Assembly: GCA_025677815.1 (NCBI GenBank)
Contig: JAIXMP010000001.1
Coordinates: 2,604,001 to 2,668,000 of the forward strand
Reading direction: 5' to 3'
Length of the DNA: 64,000 nt
Origin: Phascolomyces articulosus
Lineage: Eukaryota > Mucoromycota > Mucoromycetes > Mucorales > Lichtheimiaceae
The position numbers and the translations under genes were made by a program. The notes below the pieces were generated by a model. That model did no database searches. It was not told where the DNA came from and saw only the letters and a list, made by a program, of their open reading frames with translations. The first letter of the stretch is position 1. Each line of letters opens with the position of its first letter. Positions 34,989 through 47,269 of the stretch are shown piece after piece.

Positions 34989-35422
34989 TGTTGTATCAGA
35001 GAGAAATCAATCAATAAAAAGAATAAAAGGAGACGAGATAAGTCAACGAGACCCAAAATAATCAATTGAAGTTTATTAAGATAAAAAATAATCTCTCTAT
35101 TTATAAGAAAGTGCTCATCATAGATAGACTATCACAACTTGCACATTATGGTGTAATATTAGAATATAGATTGCATCATTTGGATTGCGTGTTATGAGGA
35201 CAGTATATTTAAGTAGACCATGAATGATATCGTTAGAAGGATTGCATGATCCAGCATAATTAACAATATGTAAAAGAGGATGGTGCAATACTGTGTGTAA
35301 CATAAGTAATTATCCAAATAGAATCACCGCACAAGTGAGATATAGGGTGAATGACAGTAATAATAATAATAATAATAAAGAATTATTATTTATTGTGAAG
35401 CCATTGTATGTTGGATACAACA
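34989..35422 (-). repeat. Solo LTR of the same family, inserted in reverse within gag
   Basis: A 434-bp copy on the minus strand, with the same TGTTGTATC/GATACAACA ends. Flanks are CTCTC on the left and CTCTT on the right, a near-perfect 5-bp target duplication as expected for Ty3/Gypsy integration. No internal region remains, so LTR-LTR recombination probably removed it. It shares the length and most positions with the 5' LTR, including 15 bases missing from the 3' LTR. Confidence 0.9.
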
Positions 35423-37366
35423 CTCTTGTCCGCGCAAAGAAAAATGGTTAAGAAAGAAAAAGCTGCCGCTACCTCTGCTCACTAAGAAAAAATCGTTGTC
35501 CCTAACAACTTACCTATCCTCTAATGGACTGGCAATGTTTTTGATAAAAATAAGACCATTTTCTCCTCTATCCAAGACTGTCTCGAGTGCTTTGAGGACA
35601 TTGTTGATTCATACCAATATGACATCAATACTCATTGGCCCCGACTCATCAAGATCATGCTTACTTCTAAACAACGATCCTGGTACCGCGAACATCTTAA
35701 GCTCAATAAAGATCATCCTTGGTCGTATGCAAAAGAAAAATTAGTAGCTAAGTATGGTTTGGATGATGATGAAAGACAGGCACAATTTTTATGTGATTTA
35801 ATTGCTATGAAAATGGATCGTGATGAATCTGTTGCACGTTACACCGACCACTTCCATAAGTATCGTCGTGAAGCTGGTGTTGAAGATGGCACCATCATGA
35901 ACGCTATCTTTATCAACTCGTTGCTCCCAGAACTATCCCAACACATTGCTCTGGCTCAAGTCCACCTTCCAAAACAGCAATGGTGTACAATTGACCAAGC
36001 TTCCACTTTGGCCCATCATTTATATTCCAAAGTTGTCCATTCCAAGCACAGCCCTCAAGCTGCTGTCACTTCCACTATGTCTGTGGCCTCATCTGTGTCA
36101 AGTTCGTCCTCTACTGCTGCCAAAAAGGACAAGAAACGTGCCTCCAAAGATAAGTACTGCAAGTACCATGGTCATGGCCGTCATACAATAGAAGAATGTC
36201 GTGTTGCTGCTCATAGTGTTGACAAAGGTGGTCGCATTACAAAGTCGTCTCCTAGTCTATCTGCTGTTGCCACTGCTGCCGCTGCTCATGTCAATGAATC
36301 GAATGGGCAACGTAAGTGTTTCCATTGTGGCTTTATGCCATGGAGCAAAGGGCACAAGTGTGAAGTAAACCACTTGGCAATCTGCTCTGCCACCCTTGCC
36401 TCCTCTTCATCATCAGTTTCTGGCTCCGCACCAGTCACACCGCCAACTTCATCATCTGGTTCTATACTAGTCTCTACTTCTGCTGCTCCAGCTACTATTG
36501 TGTCTTCCCCTCTGGGTGGTCAAGATCATATGGTTTCTTCTTTGCCTTCTGTTTTCTCTCCTCCCATCCCATCATCTTCTGCAGATGATATTGTGATGAA
36601 CAAGGTTAGTGAAGCCTTAGACAAGGCATGTTTCGGTTGTAAGTCAAACCATTCTCATCATTTTTCTAATCGCCTTTATAAAAACACAAAAGCTTATTAT
36701 GCTCCTATTACTTTACAGGATCTTGAAATTTTTGCTTTTATTGATCCAGGTGCAACGTTTTCGTCTGCGAAACCACACGTTGTTAAACGCCTTGGACTCA
36801 CTATTGTTCCTTGTTCTGGCAAGATCGACACGGCTATATCTGGTTTAGGTGTAAATAGAATTGGAAAAATAAATAAAATTAAAATCTTACACAATGGAAT
36901 TTCTGTTTATCATGATTTTGAAATTATGGATTTTAATGCTGACGCTGATGTTTCCATTGGCACTGATCTTATGTCTAAAATTGGTATCTATATGGGGGGT
37001 TTAGCTTATTGTTGGCACAAACCTTCTCGTGTTTCCATTCCTGAACCCATTGAATTACCTGAACCTGATAATTCTCCCGCTGGTTCTCAGAATGAGCATC
37101 AATTATTTCTGAACAAGATCGAACCTTATCTACAGGAAAATATAAATATTCCTCCTTCTCACTTTTGCACTTTACCTGAATCTATCATATATTTAAACAT
37201 ACCTCCGGGCAAAGTCGTCAATCGTAGACAATATCCATTACCTGACAAAATTATTCCTGTTCTTCAACAACAAATTGATGAATGGATGAACGATGGTATT
37301 ATCAAACATGCACCTTGGGTACACCTTTTAATATCCTCTTACTTTTGTGCCAAAAAAGGATGCTGA
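35423..37366 (+). pseudogene. Chromovirus gag, protease and RT start
   Basis: After the solo LTR, gag resumes with in-frame stops (about 35484 and 35522). A long open frame then runs 35657-37366. In order it shows a retrotransposon Gag domain (NNxPxxxWxxAKxxLxxxY-like), a Ser/Ala linker, a zinc knuckle at about 36313-36363 (CFHCGF, GHKC), an aspartic protease active site at 36743-36754 reading D-P-G-A where D-S/T-G-A is usual, and the start of the RT domain. It ends by frameshift at about 37340, where the RT continues in another frame. The Pro in the protease triad would probably abolish activity. Confidence 0.85.
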
Positions 37367-38500
37367 AGGTAATCTTACCAAATTCCGTATTTGTTTAGAT
37401 CCTCGCCCTTTGAATTTGTTACTTCCTGATGACAACCATGAGTTACCATTAATTCGTGACATTTTCCACAAAATTAAGAATGCTACAATTTTTACCACAT
37501 TGGATTTGAAAAGTTGTTTTCACAAATTTAAAATTTACGAAAAACATCAGAATCGTACTTCTTTCACTTTTCAAAATCAACAGTATTGTTTCGTTGGTTC
37601 TCCTTTTGGTTTAAAATTCTTATCTTCACACGTACAACGATGCATGCAATCTTTATTCAGTGATCTTCCATATTGTAATATTTATGTTGACGATATCGTC
37701 ATCGCCACAAATGGGGATATGAATTTGCACACTCTACATGTACAAGAAGTTTACGTCATCTTTCAGCGGCTAATCTTGTCATTAACAAAGACAAATGTTC
37801 ATTTGCACAGAAAAGTGTTAGTCTTTTGGGTTTTAATATTCAAGCTGGTTCTATTTCCATCGACAAAAAGAAACTTACTAATGTTGATGAGTGGCCGATA
37901 CCTCTTGATGTTAAAGGCTTACAACGCTTTCTTGGTTATATCAATTATTTAGGGATCACATCCCTGGTGTACAACTTCTCACCAAAAAACTGGATGAACT
38001 TCGATCTGTCAAAGTTTTATCTAAACACTGGACAAACGAGCATACTACAGCCTTTAATAATATTAAAACGGCATTACAACATGCTCCTGTTCTCAGTCAA
38101 ATTGACGAAAGACTTCCCCTTTACCTAGCTACTGATGCTTCTGACACAGGTATTGGATGCGTTCTTTATCAAATCGTCAATAACCAATACTGTTACATTG
38201 GCTTTATGGGTCGTCAGCTTAATAAGGCAGAAAGATCCTACAGCACTACAAAATGAGAGCTTTTAAGTATTGTGTTTAGTCTTCGCCACTATCATAAAAT
38301 TTTATGGGGCTGGCCACAGAAATTTACGATCCAATGCAATCATAAGGCACTTACTTTCTTGCACACTCAACCTGTCCTAATGCAATAATGGTTAACTGGT
38401 TAGATATTATTTGTGATTATAATTTCACTATTGAATACATTCGTGGTTATGACAATGTCATTCCTGATGCTATTTCACGCCTTTGGTCAACTACGAAGAA
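37340..38500 (+). pseudogene. Chromovirus reverse transcriptase and RNase H
   Basis: The RT palm is present with the catalytic YVDD at 37683-37694. Similarity continues in shifted frames after about 37765 and again after about 37946, so there are at least two further frameshifts. RNase H follows, with its first catalytic Asp in LATDASDTG near 38125-38155, and in-frame stops near 38256 and 38385. Non-functional. Confidence 0.85.
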
Positions 38501-38659
38501 GCTGGAGGGGGATAATTCAGAGCATATAATCGTTTCTTCCCTATACCTGGCGACCTTCGACCGTCACACAAGAATAAAAATTCATAAGAAATTAAAAATT
38601 CTTCTTTTTATTCTTCCACCCATTTCCAACGTGCCGCCATTCTTCGCAATGACTACACA

Positions 38660-39710
38660 GACTTCATGACACCACCTGAAAATGAACGAGAACACCTATT
38701 ACAACAGGCACATCTCAATGGACATTTTGGTATTGATGCTCTAGTCAACGAAATACATAGTCAACACATACACTGGACCTCAATTAAAGCTGATGCTCAA
38801 AACGTGGTTGCTAGTTGTCCTGACTATCAAAGGTTTACAATTAGAAAACATGGATTTCACCCTTTGCATAGTATCTATGCTGATCAACCTTGGGATCATA
38901 TTGGTATTAATACTGGTGATTTTAATTGCACTACTCCACATGGTAACAACTATGTTTTAGTTATTGTGGATATGTACTTGCGATACACTCTCTTACGTGC
39001 TATTCCTGATAAGACCGCTCTTACTGTTGCAAAAACACTTGTACAAATCTTTGCTGATTTCGGTTTTTGTAAAATCTTACAGAGTGACAGAGGTACAGAG
39101 TTTGCGAATGAAGTTGTTCAACACCTTCTGAACATTGTGGTATTGACAGTAGATTACTAACACCATACAATCCAGAGCAAATGGTGGAACAGAAGTTAAA
39201 GTTAAAGCAATGAAAAATATTATTGTTCGACGCCTACATGGTAAAAACGATGATTGGGATCTATTCCTTCCTGCAGCACAACTTAGTATCAACAACAAAA
39301 TTGCAAAGTTACACAACTCCCGTCCCTTTTCCTTGATGTTTGCACGTCAACCCAATTTATGGCAGGATTATAGTCATTTGGATGTACAGGAAGTGGATGA
39401 TGAACTACGATTTAACAATAAATGCGAAGAAAACCTGGCTAACATAGTCATTCCTGCAATACAAGATCGTATGACTGCATTGCAAAATGCACAGCAAGGA
39501 AAATTCTCTAAAAAATTCCGAATTATTAAAGAATTCCCTGTTGGTAGTAAAGTCATGATCTTAAGTATGAATCATAAATCAAAAACGGATGCTCGTTATG
39601 AGGGACCGTACACAGTGCATAGAAAGAACAAGGGCAATGGTCAATATGTTTTAACTGATCTAACTGCGCTCTTCTTTCTTGCGATATTCTACCCCATCAC
39701 ATTAAATTAA
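38660..39710 (+). pseudogene. Chromovirus integrase
   Basis: Frames at 38666-39160 and 39210-39710 carry integrase sequence: the HHCC-type N-terminal finger (HLNGHFG to the ASCPDYQ segment, where the second Cys of the C-x2-C pair reads Tyr), the DDE core with IGINTGDFN where an Asp is usual, SDRGTEF with the second Asp intact, and the downstream GPY/F-like region (ARYEGPYTVHRK). A frameshift lies near 39150. Changes at metal ligands and the shift make it inactive. Confidence 0.83.
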
Positions 39711-39769
39711 TTTCACAAGACACCATTGCCTCTGGTGATGGCTTTTACAAAATACAATCTAATGTAGAT

Positions 39770-40075
39770 CATTAAGGTATACCAGGTCATTACAAATACC
39801 TTGTCAGATGGAAAGGTTATGGTTATGAAGATGATATATGGGAACCTATCGAGCACTTCAATGACTTCACGCTGATTGAAAAATATTGGCAACATCACAA
39901 TAACAATAATGGTACTGCTGTCAAACGTACATCACCTCTATGTCTTAATGAAAATAACAATACAGACAATAAGGTTGAACGCGTACCACAAACGCCAAAG
40001 AAAAATAAATTGAGCAAACGTGCATTAAATGAGCCATGTCATTCACCACGTTTTACTAAATGCAGACGCACTTAA
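39770..40075 (+). pseudogene. Chromodomain relic at the end of the chromovirus pol gene
   Basis: After an in-frame TAA near 39773, the frame reads a chromodomain core (HYKYLVRWKGYGYEDDIWEP) and a Lys-rich tail ending at 40075. Chromovirus integrases use this domain to target heterochromatin marks such as H3K9 methylation; that is family knowledge. Confidence 0.8.
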
Positions 40076-40638
40076 ACATGTCTTACTTCAAATCTTTTTT
40101 ATCCCAATAACAGACCCTGGTGTGAAAAATATAAAAGGTATCACGAATAGAAATAAAAACGATATAGGAATATGTTGAGACTGTTATATAGATTTATTTC
40201 AATCAAAGTCATGATGATTCAACTATCTAATAAAATTGAGGTCCTTTTATACTTTTCGATGAAGTGTTTATTTCTAATTATTTATCTATTGTCGGGTACG
40301 TGTTTATATGAGTCCATAGAGATGAGGATTGATATTTGTTATTGTTAATTTACGCCTTATGCTAAGAAGGCGTTTATTCATTTCTTATTTTCTTATTGTT
40401 GAACATTATACCTTATTTGGTATACCGTTCTAATTCACACCATTTCATAATAATGGCGTTATTCTATTTTATTTATTATTTATTCTTTTCTTCCTCATTT
40501 AAATTTAGATACACCTATTTGGCGTATTCTTTTCATATGGACACGACACCTGGGTTTTTCACTGGAGTTTTATTGACTAGTTACCTCATCTCTGAAGACA
40601 GTATAATGCACAAACTTATCATGATGGTTGTTCTAACC

Positions 40639-40653
40639 TGGTGGGGGGGGTAA
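40639..40653 (+). other. Purine-rich (G-run) tract before the 3' LTR
   Basis: CTGGTGGGGGGGGTAA directly precedes the 3' LTR start at 40654. Its position and purine content fit the polypurine tract that primes plus-strand synthesis in LTR elements. Confidence 0.65.
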
Positions 40654-41077
40654 TGTTGTATCCAACATACAATAGCTTCATAATAAATAATAATTCTTCA
40701 TTATTATAATTATTATTAATGTTGTTTACCCTATATCTCACTTGTGTGGTGATTCTGTTTGGATGATTACTTATGTTACACACAGTATTGCATCATCCTC
40801 TTTCGCATTTTGTTAATTATGCTGGATCACGCAATCCTTCTAACAATATCATTTATGGTCTACTTAAATATACAGTCCTCATAACATGCAATCTATATCC
40901 TAATATTATACCATAATGCACAAGTTGTGATAGTCTATCCATGATGAGCACTTTCTTATAAATAGAGAGATTATTTTTTATCTTAATAAACTTCAGTTGA
41001 ATATTTTTGGGTCTCATTGACTTATCTTGTCTCCTGTTATTTTCTTTTTATTTGTGATATTTCTCTCTGATACAACA
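40654..41077 (+). repeat. 3' LTR of the chromovirus
   Basis: A 424-bp LTR with the same ends as the 5' LTR. It differs from the 5' LTR by many transitions and lacks about 15 bases near 40886. Four of the five CpG sites in the 5' LTR are TpG here. Confidence 0.9.
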
Positions 41078-42123
41078 AATACTAATTATAACAGTAGTTA
41101 TACTTCTACTATATCTTTTCACAAAAGGCCTTATCATATAGTGAAATAAAAAATTCAATTAGTACATATATCCTGTTTTATTACTATTTTCTTTATATAG
41201 AGCTGTCAATTTAGGCATTGATCCATTACTAATAATCAGTATATATAACAGTACTATTTATTACTAGATCGTTGCACTAGCATATCAATTGAACAGTCAA
41301 TGGTACTATATGAGGAGTATCAAAGCTCTGCTATAAAGTAAATTATTAGAGCGCACCTATTACAGCTGGTAAACTAAATTTATCCAAAGTGTATTAATCC
41401 TTTTTTAATATATCCATTAATTACAAATCTTACTTTTCAGCCCCCTTTATCTTACTAAATAAAGAAACCTACAAATTGAAGTATTGTATATTAATGAAGA
41501 AATAATATATCATTCCAGAACTATTGGTTTTGAACCAAATTTTTCTATCAGTACTTTATTAATATACCTACTTATATTTGAGCCCTTCTTCATGCCACTT
41601 AGGGCCACTCCTTTTTTATATTTGTATAAAAACACTTTTCAATCAATCAAGGTATTTTATCAATAACTATAATAAGCTAAAATTCACTTTTCATATATTC
41701 TCTATAAACTGTAAATATCTCTTACACATTACTACATACCTCATCTTCCTACTTAGGAAAAATGTTATCTTCTATCAGATACATTTCAGAACGTTACAAT
41801 TTTCTTTTACTAGGTACTTTTATATACTTTCTATTTGTAAACCATCTACCTTTCATAATAGAACATGTGCTTACCTTATGTTGTACCAAATCACAAATAC
41901 TTCATGCTACTGGCTAAAAGAAGTAGTGGCTTAGAATAAAAGCAACCAATCAATGACGTCATTCGAAATTTCCTTTTTAGCCAATCTTCTATAGTCTGTT
42001 TTTTAACTTTGCTATAGTTGGCTATAACGTAACGACCTAATTCTTTCTCAAACTAGCGCTTCCAAGAACTTTATATAGCACACCGCCCTATTCTTGACAT
42101 TCATTAGTTTCCTGCATTTGAGA
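41078..42123. other. AT-rich intergenic region upstream of the H3K9 methyltransferase gene
   Basis: No gene was recognised; small frames here are stop-limited AT sequence. It separates the retroelement from the Clr4-type gene. A TTTATATAGC TATA-like element lies at about 42070-42080, about 50 bp before the ATG at 42124. Confidence 0.6.
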
Positions 42124-43968
42124 ATGACTTCGAATGAAAATGTGTATTACGTAAGTATATATGTATATATAATTGGGCTCCTCTTATAAGATGGCATACA
42201 GGTGAGATGGAAGGATTTCAATCTAATTCATTTTTTGGATTTTCCTTTCATTGAATATGAAATCTTGGTTCACACGTTTTTTTTATTAATAGGTGAAACG
42301 TATTTCAGGAAGAAAGTATTTGGTAAGATTGAATACTATTTTATAGCTGGTAGAAAGAGAAAGAGTACCTTCTTTCCGTTTTACACGATTATGCAATAAT
42401 CTCTGTAGCAATAACGATAAATATATACATATTTTTTAGCGCAAGAAATGGTGCTATTTGATTGAATGGGAGGATTACGCACCTGAAGAAAATACCTGGG
42501 AGGAAGAGAGTTGCTTGATGGGCAATACAGAACTTGTGGAAGAGTTTGAAAGACAATTGATTAAAGAATTTCCGACCAATCCCAATCTCGTTCACACTCA
42601 TGATCGTATTGTACTTTCTGGTGCTTTTGATCCAGAGAGTTCAATATCCGAATCTCCAGAACCGCTTATGGTATTACCATTAACCTCGAAAACAAATTCA
42701 AAAACAAATAACAAACGACAGGCAACTGATAATCACAAAAAGGGTTCTCCAAGAAAATCATCTCGGAAGACAGTGTCTCCAGAACTTGAATATGATGTTC
42801 CTGAGAAGGTAAATCTTATTAGAGAACAAGGTATTCGCTTTAATTTGAGATGGATACTGATTGCTATATATATGTTATAATAGCTTAAGGATAATTGGAA
42901 TATTATCAAATGTGGTCGTAGTAAGGAAGAAATTCGACGATTTCTGAGTGAATTGGATAATTCTGTTATTTTAGCCAAGGTTTGATTTTTTTTTGTTTGT
43001 TTTATCAGTCAAGGAAAAAGACATCCTAGAAAGAAAGGAGTAAAAGGAACTTCACCGCTATTGCATTAATACTTGGGACTTTTCCTCAATTTTTTTTTTT
43101 TTCGTATCCTCCTTTTTATATTTTTACGTTTCAGGATCACACCCATAAACTTATTCGTACATCTGCCACTCATAGTCATTTCGAAGGTATATCACCACGT
43201 GTTGAAGTCGTCAATACAGTGGATGGTGATCCCTTCCCAACAGACTTTGTTTATATCGACGGGATGATATTTGGAGAGGGTGTTTCTCCCCCGGACCCAT
43301 TATTTCTCGCCCAATGTGATTGTGATAACAAACTTTGTTCTGGTCTCTGTCATGAAAACGAAACTCTCGTCTATTCCCAAGATGGACTCATCAAGGCTCT
43401 CCCGGGTACTCCTATTTACGAATGTAATGAAAATTGTGAATGCAGTGAAACTTGTCAAAATCGAGTGGTTCAACGTGGACGTCAGGTACCGTTACAAATA
43501 TACAAGACAAAAGCGAAAGGCTGGGGCGTAAAAGCACTGGAAGATATACCAAAAGGCGTATTCGTGGAAGAATATCTCGGTGAAGTAATCAAAGACACAG
43601 CCGGCGACTTCCGTGGAAAATTCTATGATAAAGCTGGCACCACATACTTATTTGATATGGACTTTGGCGATTATGTTCAATACGTGATTGATTCATTCAT
43701 GCTCGGAAATGCAAGCCATTTTTTCAATCATTCATGTTCACCAAATTTGACCGTCTATGCTGTTTATAGCGATAGTGGTGATGTCAATTTCCATCGACTT
43801 GCCTTCTTTTCGAATCGTTTGATAAAAAAAGGTGAAGAAATTACGATTGATTACGAAGGCAAAAATAAGGGTGACACTGATATACCAATTCCTCAAGGAA
43901 GTCCAGGAAAAGCAACTTTCCGGTGTCATTGTTCCTCTCCAAACTGCCGCAAATACATCCACAACTAA
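42124..43968 (+). CDS. clr4: Histone H3 lysine 9 methyltransferase, Clr4/SUV39 type
   Basis: Writes H3K9 methylation and nucleates heterochromatin. Exons are 42124-42150, 42293-42322, 42440-42808, 42884-42979 and 43135-43968, giving 451 residues (fission yeast Clr4 is 490). The chromodomain (about residues 8-57) is rebuilt across three exons, with the aromatic-cage-type WCYLIEWEDY and ENTWEEE core. Pre-SET cysteines occupy about 235-281. SET has GWGV at 303-306, NHSC at 372-375 and the catalytic-region DY at 413-414. Post-SET is CHC plus C at 438-445. All zinc and SAM/catalytic motifs look intact. The intron 4 donor is GTTTGA, a weaker one. The gene lies about 1 kb downstream of a decayed chromovirus. 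Confidence 0.95.
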
Positions 43969-45646
43969 AATATTTTCCATAGTATTTTCCAATATATAAC
44001 ACCATATTCCCTCCTGAATGCTTTTACTTTCATTGCTCAGTACACCACCAAACCTTTTTTTTTTCATTGTTTTAGCTTATTGCTTGATCCATTTCATCAG
44101 TTTCCTCATTTCTCTATATGTCCCTTCATCTGTAGCTATTTTCTCTCATAATTCCATTCATTCATTCATCCAAAAATAATCAAATAATATATCAATGCTT
44201 TCTCCAAATACAAATTATGTATGAATTTCGGATTATTCCAGTTGGTCAAAATGTGGGATTCATGTGATTCGCGGTTGAAATAAAGCGGTAATATAAGACC
44301 GCTAAAGGTCTTGTCATGCTCCCTAACAATTACTATGCCTGACCTTCTTCTAACTTAGATGCTGGTATAAAAATTATATTACACATTATGTTGATAAAAA
44401 GAAAATGGTGAAATGTGGGAGTGAAACAGTGCATATGTTTCTTTTGTATCCAATAGAGCTGGTAGCGCGAGGACTAGGACTTATTGACAAATTTACCTAT
44501 GATCTGTAAGATTTTTATAATAAAAGTAGGATTATATTAATGTTCGCGGTCCATTCGATTTTTGCTAGTGTTATAATTAATCCTTTCCCTGATGTCCTTT
44601 CTCTTTTTCTTATAAATGAAAATAATAGTTTATACGATATCCATTGCTTGTAGTACGTAGCAGAAATGGTTGATATATTTATGTCCATCACCGAGAGCTA
44701 AAAGCTGATTATTACTAACTTTCTAAATGTCAAGGAAATCTTTTTTTTTTTGTATAAAGTATTGGATGAAATTGATGCTTGTTACATTGACAATTAATCA
44801 TTTAGTAACAGCTGGAATTTTTTTTTTTTTTTTTTTGCAAAAGGTACCATATTCCAGGGGTATTTGGCCACGCACCTATTAACCATTTACCAAAATGCAG
44901 CAACCCAACTTTTTTTTTATAAAGTCTGTGAGAGCTATGGAGTAAATACTCGATGAGATGGCGACATTTTTCAAGACAAGCCACTATCGAATAGTGAAAA
45001 TCATAACTTTCTTTGTCCATCGCAAAGGAGGACATACATATTTTGACATTTATAGAGTAAAATATTGCAGCATTTCACTTGGGTTCGTCGCCACATGCAA
45101 AAATCATTTGTCTGGAAATATCATCCACTTTTTTTTATCGTCAACAACTTATTTTATAATGCAATTTTCTTCCCCGCGCTTCCATATTGTATCCCCTTGT
45201 TTATCGGCTATCGTTGTTGTCTCCGATGAACTTCTCTTTTTCCATCAACTTTTGGTATTTCAGGTCGGCATTCCAAACAGCACAAACCATAATCCAAGAT
45301 ACGCCATGCCTTTTGTATACTCTTTTTAATTTTTTTTTTCATCTACAATCCCCTTGTCGATTATATACTACATCTTTTCCTTCCTTCCTTTCTTTCTCTC
45401 TCTTTCTCTCCTTTTATACAGTATTACTTATCCCCGGAGAAAATTAGTTATTCTTTTTATTTCTAACGTTACTTTTTGATCTCTTGTACCTTATCTTTAA
45501 TTCACTTTATCTCAATCGTTTTGATAAACCAACAATAGACCCTATTGTTATAAAATTAGATACAATACAAATTGTATGATTTCATTTATAGAATCTATAG
45601 ATCAACAACATTATAGACAAAACAAAAGTACACTAAACAAAAAAAA
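43969..45646. other. Intergenic region, no gene found
   Basis: This lies between the methyltransferase and the F-box gene. It contains overlapping short inverted repeats at 44284-44312 and T-runs near 44740 and 44820. The last 300 bp are a pyrimidine-rich promoter/leader for the F-box gene. No supported frame was seen. Confidence 0.6.
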
Positions 45647-47269
45647 ATGATGGATACATCGGATGCTCAAAAAGAACTCGAGGAATTTAGACGGCAATGG
45701 CGTCAGGAGGTAGAAAACAGAAAACAACAACAGCTGCAGCACCAAAAGGAAGATCCTGTTGCCATTGAATCAACACAGCAACCTGCGATCATTGACGATC
45801 AGACGCCATTACCTGATGAAATGCCATCAGTGTCATTGGAAAAGGAAAAAGAAGAAGATAATGAACCGAAAACAGCTATGGATTATTATATTATTGCTGT
45901 AGATAACGAAAGACAAGGAAAATTGGGTCAAGGTATAAGTTATATAATATTGGGTTATTTGAAATTTTCTGAATATGAAAAAAAAAAATAATAATAACAA
46001 ATCTGTATATGCATATATATCATAGCATTGGCATCCTACCGACGTGCATTCAAATTAGATCCTGATGTGGATTATCATTATAAACGGCATTATCAGAAAC
46101 ATATTGCACCCACATTTTCAAATACTACTGCGCCATCATCTACTACTGTTCCTGGTACAACATCAACAGCTACTACTGTTGCTGCGGTAAATGATAAAAA
46201 AGAGGCTACACAAGAATTTAGACATCTCGTACCTGTTGGAAATGAATATATTACACCATCAGGAACACGAAAAGATCCACTAGAAGATCTTATTGAGGCT
46301 TTTACAAACGATCCAGTACCTTATCTTGCCGCAGTCGAATACAAACCTGTTCATGTCGCCAGGATACCCAGTGAAATATTGCTGCATGTCTTGCGGCATC
46401 TTATTTTACGCTCCGTCTCGTCGGTTGCTCAATTCGCTCTTGTATGCAAAAACTTCTTTTTACTTACCCGTGCTCCATCATTGTGGCGTTTTGCCTCCGA
46501 ACATGCTTTCAAATCACCGTACATGACGATCGAGACTTCCCGTGATTTTCAAGCTGAATATGTTGAAAAGGTTTATAATGGGCATTGGATGCGTATGTTT
46601 ATTGAACGTCCACGTATTCGTTATGATGGTATTTATATATCTACCTGTCATTATATAAGGTAATTTTTTTGTATTTAATTTCTTGGATAAATCAAATCAT
46701 TCATCTCTTATTATTCTTTTCTTTGTAAACTAAATATTTTTTTTCTATATATATATTCCCTATATAATAAAAAAAAAAGACCTGGATCAAACGAAAATAC
46801 TTACAACCAACCTGTCCATTTAGTTACATATTATCGATACTTGCGATTTTTCCCTGATGGGACGATTCTCAAATATCTTTCTACGGATGAACCAGAGCAT
46901 GTAGTTCGATTATTGACACCAGGGTTCAATCGACGCCAAGTATTCAGGGGTCGATTTGAACAAAATGAAGGTCGTTTATATGTTGAAATGAAGGATATTT
47001 TACGACCTAGGGAAGATTTTAGAATGGTTCTCAATATCAAGAGTACGCATCGTGGTAGACATAATAAATTGTCATGGGTGGAATATGCCAGTGTGACAGA
47101 AGGACATGAGGATGAGGATGAGACTTATTATGACTTGAAAATGATGAAGCCTTATTTTTTCAGTCATGTTAGAAGTTATGTTGTAGATCATCCACCGGAA
47201 CCATTATCATTAGAAGGTCCATTGTCACGACGAAGTACTTCGCCTTCTGATGTTTTAGAAGAACAATAA
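45647..47269 (+). CDS. F-box protein, FBXO9/Hrt3 type
   Basis: Substrate adaptor of an SCF ubiquitin ligase. Exons are 45647-45932, 46026-46659 and 46780-47269, giving 469 residues. An N-terminal WRQEV charged helix is followed by a TPR-like pair (AMDYYIIAVDNERQGKLGQALASYRRAFKLDPDVDYHY), a Thr/Ala linker, and the F-box at about residues 207-249 (RIPSEILLHVLRHL to the APSLWR end). The long C-terminal domain (RPRIRYDGIYIS, YYRYLRFFPDGTILKYLST) is specific to FBXO9, Hrt3 and fission yeast Pof7. The acceptor of intron 2 is a poly-A run ending in AG, unusual but giving the conserved junction. Two ATGs are adjacent at the start; the first was used. Confidence 0.93.

Larger units (their letters stand above)
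34221..41077 (+). mobile_element. Degenerate Ty3/Gypsy chromovirus LTR retrotransposon
   Basis: Complete outline of an LTR retrotransposon, about 6.86 kb including a 434-bp nested solo LTR. Order: 5' LTR, gag, protease, reverse transcriptase, RNase H, integrase, chromodomain, G-rich polypurine-like tract, 3' LTR. The integrase-after-RT order and terminal chromodomain place it in the chromovirus branch. LTR ends are TGTTGTATC and GATACAACA (9-bp perfect terminal inverted repeats). Every large frame carries stops or frameshifts, so it cannot be autonomous. The five bases outside the two LTRs (ATGGA and AATAC) do not match, so no target-site duplication is visible. The two LTRs differ at many sites, which indicates an old or rearranged insertion. 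Confidence 0.92.

Noticed and set aside
42202..42399. Frame beginning VRWKDF just after the first clr4 exon
   Set aside because: The W-K resemblance to a chromodomain is accidental. Splicing 42150 to 42293 and 42322 to 42440 gives the complete chromodomain, and this frame is intron.
44284..44312. Overlapping 6-bp inverted repeats that could form two exclusive hairpins
   Set aside because: The stems are too short to be significant and no gene follows within 1.3 kb to regulate.
44455..44490. tRNA-like GAGCTGGTAGCGCGAGGAC segment
   Set aside because: Resembles a D-arm, but no B-box, anticodon arm or acceptor pairing follows.
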